Below are positions 55,545 through 64,000 of a DNA stretch of 64,000 bases, piece by piece (the first letter of the stretch is position 1; every line of letters begins with the position of its first letter). Where the stretch lies: the NCBI GenBank assembly GCA_001600055.1, contig BCIV01000005.1, forward strand, positions 1 to 64,000, read 5' to 3'. The position numbers were made by a program, and so were the translations under genes. The notes under the pieces are model-generated. The model did not search any database. It saw only the letters and a program-made list of their open reading frames with translations, and was not told where the DNA came from. The DNA comes from Filobasidium wieringae (lineage: Eukaryota; Basidiomycota; Tremellomycetes; Filobasidiales; Filobasidiaceae).

Positions 55545-55934
55545 AGGGGAAGGGGTTCGGTTCCTCGCGCTCGGTGAGATTTATAATTTGTGTTATCAGT
55601 CAGAGGAATGTTGTTCGAAATATCCATCCTAAATATTCGCAAGTGCCCATAGGATATTCAACGGGGCTGACGTAGTCCTTTAGAGATCGACAAGAATTCT
55701 TAGCATTGGTGTCCAAGGAGACCCCAGATGCAGGGTGGAGGGGCATGTGGTGGAAGCAGCCTTTGCATCTCTGCTATTTTGTCGCGATCAAGAATGTTTT
55801 GCTCTGTCACGGGAACGAAAGTATTGAACGGCAGCCTCTTGGGGAGGTAAGACGTGACGAGACTGTGTTCGCGTTGACGCTTGTTCCTTGCCTCGTCAAC
55901 AGTTGTCGCCTTCTCAATGGTTTTGTTTGTCAAG
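55545..55934. other. Spacer between oxidoreductase and the decayed repeat copy
   Basis: Contains the oxidoreductase terminator and, on the minus strand at 55700-56002, an open frame (…LTFDWPCLVTPSLV…) that aligns with the repeat unit after a frame change. It may therefore be the shifted tail of the decayed copy at 55935-56231. Confidence 0.35.
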
Positions 55935-56231
55935 CTAGCCATTTTGTTCTCGACCAGGGAGGGAGTAACGAGGCATGGCCAATCGAATGTCAGCACTTTC
56001 ACCGTCCCGGTAAGGTAGATGCTTGAACCCTAACTCCCTAATTGTGTACGTCTTCGAGGGATCGTGGCAACACCAAGGATAGACATATACGCGGGCTAGG
56101 ACTTCTGCGCTAGAGTGGATTCCGTGATACGGCGACAAGATCTTGCTGCCTGTAGACCTGACGCGGAATGGACCTGCGAATTCGTCAGTGTCTTCGTTGT
56201 AGCAGCGGGAGCGTTTAAAGTCCCATATCAT
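55935..56231 (-). pseudogene. Degenerate partial copy of the adjacent orphan gene
   Basis: The segment RCYNEDTDEFAGPFRV through CPWCCHDPSKTYT is clearly homologous to RCYNEETEEFTDPIRV through CPWCCRDPSKTKTYT in the neighbouring orphan gene, about 390 bases upstream. After that point the copy diverges, with extra bases and a probable frame change. The two histidines of the presumed zinc finger (VHIWDKH in the intact copy) are not preserved in either frame. It starts with an ATG overlapping the end of the orphan gene in a different frame. Confidence 0.65.
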
Positions 56232-56982
56232 GGACAGCGATCATGTGGTTCAGAGATTGGATGAGGGTTGGTGTTGATGGGCCTGGCGTGACCTGGCATA
56301 TGGTGTCTCGACACCTGAGGTCCACACTGGATGAGGCATAATTGACCGAGGGTTTGACGTGCTTGTCCCAGATGTGGACCTGGAGGTTGTCAATACGCCT
56401 GAGGCCCGAGACCCTACTCGTGTACGTCTTCGTCTTCGAGGGGTCTCGGCAACACCAAGGGCACACGTAAACACGAGCGAGGATTTCTGTGCCAGAGTGT
56501 ATTGCGCGGTAGGGCGATAGAACGAGCTTACCGCCCGTATAGCCCACGCGGATTGGATCTGTGAATTCCTCGGTTTCCTCGTTGTAGCAGCGGGAGGATT
56601 CAAAATAGCCATGTGGTTGCTGAAACCATTGATCGTACCTCTGGCGCATGAACCGCTCAATCGCCTGTTTGCCGATGATGAGATTGTGGGTCTCTTCAAC
56701 GTATTCGATGGGCGTACCCTCAGGACAACCCCTGACATGGAGAGCCTCCTGTTCTGCGCAGGTGCAGAGGTGACTCGTTTGCGAACGCCGACGCTCTTTA
56801 GAGGTAGGTAATCGTCCAATACCGCCCGCTGCTTCAGCGGCCTTTAGTGTCCCCACGGTCTCGGCTGGGACGAGATCATCCAGCGTTTGCTTGCACGTGC
56901 AGTTGGTGAGGTATGGTCTTGGGTCACTGGAGTGGTTGATTGGTAATTTGTTATAGGGTAACCAAGCATAGCGTATTTCCAT
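56215..56982 (-). CDS. Orphan protein with a possible C2H2-like finger
   Basis: Family not recognised. The single-exon frame from ATG 56980-56982 encodes about 255 residues; a further upstream exon is possible because the frame stays open to about 57024. Cys/His content is high: TNCTCKQTL, LCTCAEQEALHVRGCPE, then CPWCCRDPSKTKTY followed by RRIDNLQVHIWDKH. The last pair gives C-x2-C...H-x4-H, resembling a single C2H2-type finger with a long loop. The stop is TAA at 56215-56217. The next 300 bases hold a decayed partial duplicate. Function unknown; lineage-specific gene is the best description. Confidence 0.55.
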   Translation of the reverse strand: MEIRYAWLPYNKLPINHSSDPRPYLTNCTCKQTLDDLVPAETVGTLKAAEAAGGIGRLPTSKERRRSQTSHLCTCAEQEALHVRGCPEGTPIEYVEETHNLIIGKQAIERFMRQRYDQWFQQPHGYFESSRCYNEETEEFTDPIRVGYTGGKLVLSPYRAIHSGTEILARVYVCPWCCRDPSKTKTYTSRVSGLRRIDNLQVHIWDKHVKPSVNYASSSVDLRCRDTICQVTPGPSTPTLIQSLNHMIAVHDMGL

Positions 56983-57186
56983 TCTGTCGGAGTACAAGGA
57001 TGGGCACTCAGTTGACGGTGCCAATCCTTGACATATCCCGTTGCATTATATGACCATATCAATCCCGTTACAACGTACCACTACATTGGGGCAAGAATTC
57101 CTGTATATCCTCATCATCCCTCATTGATCAGCTTTGACCCGATCCATATCTCTATCTCTCTCATACTGCAGTCCATGATCCGGCGC

Positions 57187-59255
57187 TCAAAAAGAACCAC
57201 GCGCGCTACTTTGCGCGTCCAGTGTAGATACGTATACCGGAGAAGCCTTCTTATCGTGTTCAAAACCATCTTCAACGTCGATCTTTTCACTGTTGGCCGT
57301 GTAGTGTCCCGTTGGCAAGGCGACCCCTTGGATGTCCAGATCCTCGACCTTGATTTCGCCCTCAATCTCGGCGGTCGAGTCGCTCATTGATCGAACGACT
57401 ATCGCCGCTAGAGGCAGCGAGACCAGGAAGAGTAAGGCGGATACGAGGTGTTCCGTGAGATAAGGTGTCTAGAGAAATCAGAGACGGGTGATATCAGTCT
57501 CTCACTCCACTCCTACAATCTATCGAATACTAAGCTCACCTTGACAGCATCCATTCCATAACTGATGGCACCACCGGCGGATTGAACAGCCTTGTACAGA
57601 CCGGCGAATCGAGCTAGTCTCCAAGGATCGTTGGAAAGAGCTCCCATGATCCAGTCTATCAACGAACGATACATGAGCGACATACTTCGGCTGGACTGTT
57701 TGCAGAAACTACTCACATGCAAGACCTTGGAAAGCCGCATCCATGATGTAATATGACATGTAAAGGATGATTGGGCCGATCGCCACATGATCAGACCAAT
57801 CCCAATTAGGCGACTTGGAAGCCCTAGTGAACTGTATCGATCGACACGGTCAGTCAACAGGATATTTTCGGCTGCAGAGACAGTCTTGACTCACGTCGAG
57901 TTGAAAAGCGAGTCCTCCTCCCCATACCATAATTCCCAGAAGAAACACGGTACCAACCCCGATATATCCTCGAACTCTTCGACCGAAAGGTAACTTGTCC
58001 AAAAGGATACCGACGAAGATGGCTCCCAGAATGGCACCAAGACCGTCCAACACAGCGACCAAAGCTCGTGTTCGTCCGTTAAACTTCGCAACGTTCAACG
58101 CTCCTTGCTGTATAACAGGTATTAAACGATCAGTCAATACGTATCAACAAACAGTGACTTGATTCGTGACTCACGTATGCATAAAAGTAGTTGGAGGCGA
58201 AAAACATAGGAAGTAAGAGGATCATCCTCCAGTCTTTGATGACTTTCCACATGCCGGTGATTTCCTCCTTTACTGTAGCGTGCGCTTGAACAGCGACTGT
58301 GTACAGCAACTCAAAAGTATCAATCAGGGGGTATTCAAAAGTCGAGATTTCATTTGATATTTACCCGCAGTCCCATCACCACGAATGACTTTTTGTAGAG
58401 GAAGGATGGTCCATGTTGCAGCTGCGCCGACGAGCATGATGATCAAGAAAGCCAGGTAGATACCGGTAGAGATAGTTGCAACCTGACCATCCTGGGCGGT
58501 GATACCGAGAACAATCAAGGCTCCCATGAGTGATCCGGAATTGAACTGTTGAATCGGAAGTATAGTAAGCAGGAGTCGAACCGACTAGGGCTATGAGGTA
58601 TACTTGCAATCGCCCAAAAGATACTGAAAGCTATACCTTTCTCTTTCTCCTCGGGAAGAGCCATCATCAGACAACCCTCTAAAGACATAGACAAAATCAA
58701 TTCGAGCTGGCAGTACAGGTGAACCGTCAATCTCACGAGCGCTCCAAAGCAAAGAAGCACATGCTCCCAAGACCCCTCCACCGAGGTAAACGAACCACTT
58801 GGTGCCCTGAGTCTGGAAACACCAAAGACTTCCAATATAGAAGGCATATCCAAGCGCACCACAGAATAAGGTCAATCTAGGTCCGAGCAAGTTGGTGACT
58901 GCTCCAGCAAATAGACCACCGAATGCGAATGTGCCGTAGAGGATCGAGTTGGCTATATTGGACATGACGATATCCTGGGTTCCTCCGGCTCCCAAATTGG
59001 AGACGCTGAGTACAACAAAAAGGAACTCTTGGTAAGGCTAACTTCACAATAAAACCGGTTGTCAACGGTCTACTTACGCACTGAACATTCCGACGGTACT
59101 GTGTACATAGCAATCAAGTAAGCGCCGGTTAAGGGAGGTAAGGGTATACAGCTGTGAAGATCTTACCAGAAGACAACGAATCCGAGTAAGGCTACTTGAA
59201 CCAAGGGAGAATTGTAACGGACAGAGCCGATCCTCAATGCAGCGAGGTCTCTCAT
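57187..59255 (-). CDS. UNC93-like MFS membrane protein
   Basis: Polytopic membrane protein of the UNC93/DUF895 branch of the MFS, common and multicopy in fungi; transported substrate unknown. Start ATG 59253-59255 (MRDLAALRIGSVRYN...). TM exons include ILYGTFAFGGLFAGAVTNLL, LGYAFYIGSLWCF, GKGFVYLGGGVLGACASLLW-like sequence, EGCLMMALPEEKEKGIAFSI, GALIVLGITAQDG, FVGILLDKLPFGRRVRGYIG and YYIMDAAFQGLAYWIMGALS. The hydrophilic acidic tail (TAEIEGEIKVEDLDIQGV) ends at TGA 57187-57189. About nine introns of 50-70 bases. It precedes a GlcNAc-kinase-like gene on the same strand, a link that may be chance. Confidence 0.85.
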
Positions 59256-59706
59256 ATTGTTATGTGGTGTGACCTGGTTGGTCCAGTAGGCAGAGTAAGA
59301 GAAGCGGTATGTGATGAGCGAACGATGTAGATTCAACCTCGACGATTTCGGAGCTGGAAGCTTGACGTCGATATGCTATATAGCGATAGTCGGAGTATGG
59401 CAGGAGGGCCAAGTATGATAGGATATCTTTGCCCTGTCGAGGTGTCGCCGATGTTGACATGTGTGCGAGATAAGGTCAGACGACAACAATTCATTCGGTT
59501 CGAGTCCCGAACCGGTATGAACGCCATGCCGTACAAGCCATTTGATCCCGCTGCCGACCCAACAATTCGCTTCCAACCGGACCCTGGATTTCCCCGATCG
59601 TGGTGGGTCCTTGTTCTCTCGTGCGACTTTTCGTCTGTTGTCATGTCGACATCTATTTCGATCGTATATGATGGTATGCAAATGTAAGAGGAAGAAGTAC
59701 AGATCC

Positions 59707-61289
59707 TTATTGCTTAAGCTGAGCTCTACGAGCGATCGCCAAAGCTTCAGCTCCAGCAATAGCTCCATTTTCAACGAAAACGACTGTTCCGAAGATGATC
59801 CCGAAATCGTGTTGTAGGCTCGTCGTCAGTGATGCCAGATATACAGGCTGAGCAGCAAGACCTCCTGTGAGACACAACATCGCCCTTTTGTGATCGGAAA
59901 GTCCACGTTTGCGCGCCAACTTTACTATTTGACTTATATCGCGAGCCAACAGCGAGGTAGTCTCATTCAAGATGGATTGAACGATGGAATCATTTGGTTG
60001 TATCGTCGTCGCTGCTGCGATGATGGGTATAGCGAGTCCCGCTATTCGGAGTTTACGTCGATTAACAGACTCCAGCACGTCCAGATTATGATCGAGTTCA
60101 TGCTATGTTTGAGGGTTTGATATAAGCGCAAAGAGAGAGTCAGAGAAGTTCGGGCGATTCACTTACCAGAATGGAAGGGAGATGACTGGGAGATTCCACG
60201 CCGACCGCCTGACAAACCTGCTTGACAACCTCACTCTTGCTCAGATCTTCATTACAGTTAGCGGCATTCGCCATGATTCTAACTGCCGTTACTCCTAAAT
60301 GATATGCTAGATGACGAACAAAGTATAAGCAAATCACGTATACCTTCTTTCCAGACTCATAACTCGCCGAAAGACTTACCAGACCCTTCATCACCGAAAA
60401 TATGACCATGACCCCCCACCCGACCAAAGACGACAGGCACTCCATCTCCCCCTACTTGTACTCCAGTAATGACGGATCCAGTACCAGCGACTACACAGAC
60501 TCCCCAAGACGGACCTTCCGTGTTGGCATGCTCGATTTGGTCTGTTATGATGTCGGAAGCGAGGAGGAGAGAATCGTTCGTCGTTCGCGTTGGGATCCCG
60601 CTGTGCACAGAAAGGCGATTTGGAATCAGCCAAGATATTATGGAGGATCCAGTTTCGAAAGGTCATACTGACAAGTAAGTAGTCAGTCGAGCTGACATCC
60701 TCTCAATATCTAGATCACTGTCACAGCCTGCAATCTTCAACAGCAGCGAGCTGATGATCAGTGAAAGTCTTGGCCCAGAGATCTCGAGAGTACACTTACA
60801 GCAGCCCATGCCGATTGAAACTTTATAGGACATGTCGGGCTTGTGAGATCAATATCTTGACCGAAGACTGAAGGGGCATTTTGGATCGCTTTGCAAACGG
60901 ATTGGGTTATTCTGTGATCACAGTATAAGAAATCAGGTCCGGTTTCATGTGATCGTCCGTATCGATATTGTATTGTGACATACCTCTGGAATGATAGTTC
61001 TACCCCTAGCTATCATATAAGTGCATTAATGTCACGAAGGAATCTAGGGGACATGGAGAAAGATTTCGCTCACTCACTTCTGCCATATTACCAGGTCCTA
61101 CAATTCCTTGAACGACAATATTGCCTTCGGAATCAGCTATCGCACAGGCTACCTTCGTTCCCCCGGCCTAAGCAAAGGTGCAATATCAATAACCCGATCA
61201 CACAAAACAGAGAGGATCAGATCCGAGGTCGGACTTGAACTCACATCGACGCAAACATGATATTCGGACAAATTGAACTTGATTGCCAT
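59707..61289 (-). CDS. N-acetylglucosamine kinase-like BadF/BadG ATPase
   Basis: Sugar kinase of the ASKHA fold, BadF/BadG/BcrA/BcrD family, related to animal N-acetylglucosamine kinase. Start ATG 61287-61289 (MAIKFNLSEYHVCVD). The intron after VD brings in AGGTKVACAIADSEGN, completing the phosphate-1 DAGGTK loop. Further exons give GPGNMAE, VVAGTGSVITGVQ (phosphate 2/adenosine region), GRVGGHGHIFGDEGSG, and CLTGGLAAQPVYLASL near the end. Stop TAA 59707-59709. Introns of 60-100 bases. Predicted reaction is ATP-dependent 6-phosphorylation of GlcNAc from chitin or glycoprotein turnover. Many ascomycete GlcNAc kinases are instead hexokinase-like, so this type is of some interest. Confidence 0.85.
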
Positions 61290-62486
61290 GACCTGTTGAC
61301 CTGTCACGAGCTGATAGCGAGATAGGTGTGCAGCAGTGTTCGTTTGGAATCCCCGCCCCGGCCTTTTGATGTCTGCCGTGTCGCTGGGCACGAATTATTG
61401 AGCAGTCGAGCAGTGATGAAAGACTTTGTTATTGATATGCGCAGGGTTACCCGGATGTATCCATAATTTTGCTTCCGGATCGGGAATTGATGGTTGACCC
61501 GGAGACGTTGAAGTCGAAAGTTGTAAAACCAAGACGTACAGCTACTCCAGTGACGATGTTGTCGTACCGCGTGTGGAGGAAAGTTAAAACGTGAGGTAGC
61601 CAAGCCGTGTGCAGGAAGGAAGACTACGCTTGGCATGACAGGTGAACATTTCCCATTGATACTACAGTCCTCGACAGATTTACGATCGCGCTGTGCTTGA
61701 AATAAGATCAAGCAGAGGAAGACGTATTGAGGATGTAGTCTGACCCAGGTATTACCCGCCCTCGACCTCTCCATTACCCGCTCGTCTCGCACTTGTTACC
61801 AATGTTACTGATTCATGTATCGCAGGAGGAACAACACGATCGGAGTCCCTACATCGATGTCTGCATTGCAAGATACAATCAGAAGGTAGGTGGTATGACC
61901 AGATTTGGAATCACAATGTTGAACAACGAAGCTATTTTTAAACTTTAAAAGGATGCGGTATCATCGGATATTCGAAATAACATAACTGTTGAAACGGAGT
62001 GCTCATCTACCCTTCTACGGGTGAGGATATTACAGTAATTTCAACAATTCCCAACAGGTACCCGCTTCCAGCTTCATTGCTGCGACAACAAAAAGCATAC
62101 CATATACATCAAGATTGAACGTCCCAGACGTTCCAGGGGGCCAAATAATCTTAACCCTTGGCCTTCATGTCGCCGTTCGGATTTGGCTTGCAATACAGTC
62201 GGCGGTCGGCTGGCGATACAATCTTCGATGTTCAAGATTGGGATGAAACGGCGCCGGAAACTCGCTATCTCATAAAAACACGTCATTGATCATTCACGTT
62301 AGTTATCAAATAAGTGTCACGAGTGACGTACGGAACATGCGAGATCGTCATCGATCCAAAACTCAAAAGTCAACGACTCGATTTCACTTTCGACTTGGAA
62401 TTCAATTTCTTCTCTTTCACTCACAACACAATCACAACCACTACTACCAACACCACCACACTACCACCACATACATATCAATCAAA
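61290..62486. promoter_or_regulatory. Divergent promoter region with CA-rich MBF1 leader
   Basis: The 1.2 kb between the kinase ATG (-) and MBF1 ATG (+) has no supported gene. The last ~70 bases (about 62418-62486) are strongly CA-rich and poor in G, as in 5' leaders of highly translated fungal mRNAs. Confidence 0.4.
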
Positions 62487-63188
62487 ATGGTATGTACTCT
62501 TCTGTTAACTGGCTCCTCTTCTCGGAGCTCACTGATCTCATGCCTTCGCCCCCCTTTATAGTCAGACGACTGGGACAAGCAGACCGTTCTCCGAGGAGGA
62601 CAGAAGCGAGTAGCTACCGTTACCAAATCTGAATCTGCCGTCAACAATGCTAGACGGATGGGAATCGCTGTTTCTACCGAATCCAAGGGTGCCGGTGGCT
62701 CCAACTCGAGAGGAGGACGTGAGTCGAAACATTCTCTGATTCGACGTGGCGAGTATCTCTGTAGCTAAACTACTCGACCTGTTCTTTTGATAGCTACCGA
62801 CTACCAACGTATAGCTAAGCTGGATCTGGAGAACGAGGTTAAGCCTCCTTCCTTGATCAACTCGGATGTAGGAAAGGCCATCGCCAAGGCCCGAATGGAC
62901 AAGAAGAACCCTGACGGGAAGAGCTGGACCCAAAAGGATTTGGCTACCAAAGTAAACGAAAAGCCCCAGGTCGTACGTCGTCTTTCCACATTGCTGCTCT
63001 CTTTCTCCTTTTCAGTCTTCTAACGCATTTATAACCGATCCGTACAGATTGCCGACTACGAATCTTCCAAGGCCGTACCCAACGTAGCTCTCTTAGGAAA
63101 GATCGAGCGTCAATTGGGAGTCAAGCTGAGGGGAGACCCCAAGCTTATCGGAACCCCTTTGCCCGGTCCCGGAAGCAAGAAGAAGTAA
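62487..63188 (+). CDS. MBF1: Multiprotein-bridging factor 1
   Basis: Conserved coactivator that bridges TBP and bZIP activators such as Gcn4 and also helps ribosome-collision frame maintenance. ATG 62487-62489 is the entire coding part of exon 1: the intron 62490-62561 (GTATGT..TAG) starts directly after it. Exon 2 continues SDDWDKQTVLRGGQKR, the N-terminal MBF1 domain. The helix-turn-helix domain covers DYQRIAKLDLENE, SWTQKDLATKVNEKPQV and IADYESSKAVPN. The C-terminus is RGDPKLIGTPLPGPG plus a lysine tail, stop TAA 63186-63188. About 150 residues. Further introns near 62718-62790 and 62968-63050. Confidence 0.96.
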
Positions 63189-63603
63189 ACGCTACAAGTG
63201 GAATAATCAACGAATAGTACGAGGGAGATGGGAGTAATATTTAATGCATTGTTGAATTGAACTGAACGAACATCAAAATGAAATGAATGTCGGTCATACC
63301 GAGCGGCTGCTTTGAACGCTGGGAGACTTGGCTCGTCGAATTGACGCTAAGCAGACTATTCCTCGTGTCTGGAGTATAAAATTTACATTCAGGGACATGA
63401 GCTGCCGATGTAGCCGTCCGAGACTGAAACAATGGCGAAACAACCATTCACTACCAAAAAGTCTTGTCGTTTCACTCACTACCCTAACGTGTTCTTGATG
63501 AATTTACGGTATTCAAAGTGGCAAGCTTTTCATATGCGGTCCTCATGAAAGGGTATCCTTCTAGTTCACCATCTGCTAGAATTACAATCCACAAGAGAGT
63601 ACA
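63189..63603. other. Intergenic region between convergent genes
   Basis: The 415 bases between the MBF1 and FOL1 stop codons should hold both terminators; no gene seen. Confidence 0.45.
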
Positions 63604-64000
63604 TTATGAGGCGTAGATAGCGCCAGTCATCGTGATCACATCCCGAGCAGGCGAAGGCTCATGCACTCTGACGATGTCGACTACCCCGCTACCAGCTGCA
63701 CGAGCAGACACGACAGCGTTGCCCCATTCTCGATCTTTCGCGATCGGTTTGTCCAGGATGGTCCCGATGAAGCCCTTTCTCGATGCACCTACAAGGGTTG
63801 CGAATCCTTCCAAACCAGACCCTTTGCCGAATAAGTTTTCGAGCGATTTTAGTAGTTTCAGATTACCTTCCAAGGTCTTGGCAAATCCGATACCAGGATC
63901 GAGGATGATATTCCAACGCTTGATTCCAGCTTGTTCTGCTCTTCTGACAGTCTCCTTCAACTCATGATTCACTCCGGCGACCACACCACCCAGATCGTCG
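63604..64000 (-). CDS. FOL1: Dihydropteroate synthase domain, C-terminal end (FOL1), partial
   Basis: C-terminal ~130 residues of dihydropteroate synthase, which joins p-aminobenzoate to hydroxymethyl-dihydropterin in folate synthesis and is the sulfonamide target. Seen motifs are NIILDPGIGFAKTLEGN and LVGASRKGF, then VVSARAAGSGVVDIVRVHEP before TAA 63604-63606. In fungi this domain ends the trifunctional Fol1 (aldolase, pyrophosphokinase, synthase). The rest lies beyond the window edge at 64000, so the fusion is presumed from the family. Confidence 0.93.
   Translation of the reverse strand, partial: DDLGGVVAGVNHELKETVRRAEQAGIKRWNIILDPGIGFAKTLEGNLKLLKSLENLFGKGSGLEGFATLVGASRKGFIGTILDKPIAKDREWGNAVVSARAAGSGVVDIVRVHEPSPARDVITMTGAIYAS

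Noticed and set aside
59490..59520. tRNA-like T-arm (GGTTCGAGTCC with flanking complementary bases)
   Set aside because: The loop is one base too long, and no matching acceptor, D-arm or anticodon arm could be found within the expected distance.
61304..61792. 162-codon open frame on - strand upstream of the GlcNAc kinase
   Set aside because: Composition is not protein-like and no family motif is seen; its first codon is not backed by a good ATG context, so it is probably promoter/leader sequence.

Overview
This looks like about 64 kb of a basidiomycete fungal chromosome, most likely from a yeast-forming Tremellomycete-type lineage (moderate confidence). The evidence is protein-coding genes cut by many short GT..AG introns (typically 50-75 nt), densely packed on both strands, with typically fungal families: POT peptide transporter, Zn2Cys6 and C2H2 regulators, sugar MFS carriers, hybrid histidine kinase, Gis2/CNBP-type zinc-knuckle protein, MBF1 and FOL1. 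No rRNA, tRNA, CRISPR array or intact transposon was found. Exon structures were read by eye, so inner splice sites are provisional; start and stop codons given were checked in the sequence unless stated.

Layout. 1-1068: AT-rich non-coding DNA and the 3' remnant of an alcohol dehydrogenase. 1361-3410 (-): POT-family peptide transporter. 3886-41641: a sugar-related block holding GH38 alpha-mannosidase, sugar MFS transporter, Zn2Cys6 regulator, second sugar MFS transporter, GH3 beta-glucosidase with PA14 insert, an intronless cellular reverse-transcriptase-like gene, C2H2 regulator, second GH3 with PA14, third sugar MFS transporter, alpha/beta hydrolase, GH78 alpha-L-rhamnosidase and GH43 beta-xylosidase/arabinofuranosidase. 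41642-43850: no supported gene. 43851-45377 (-): lactonase-type beta-propeller protein. 46350-51051 (+): GAF hybrid histidine kinase. 51519-53252 (+): CNBP/Gis2-like protein with a possible mitochondrial N-terminal extension. 53813-55544 (+): Gfo/Idh/MocA oxidoreductase. 55935-56982 (-): orphan protein and a decayed tandem partial copy. 57187-59255 (-): UNC93-like MFS protein. 59707-61289 (-): N-acetylglucosamine kinase-like ATPase. 62487-63188 (+): MBF1. 63604-64000 (-): 3' end of FOL1 (dihydropteroate synthase), cut by the window edge.

How it may work together. The 38-kb block reads as a glycoside-utilisation locus. Three glycoside hydrolase/sugar-transporter pairs and one hydrolase/hydrolase pair are divergently transcribed from shared 0.3-0.6 kb promoters. 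None of the GH3, GH78, GH43 or esterase-like proteins starts with a recognisable secretion signal. The likely strategy is uptake of oligosaccharides or glycosides by MFS carriers followed by cytosolic (and vacuolar, for GH38) hydrolysis, under two local transcription factors. This is inference from content and layout. The reverse-transcriptase-like gene in its middle, with all catalytic aspartates intact, is the most unusual single gene.
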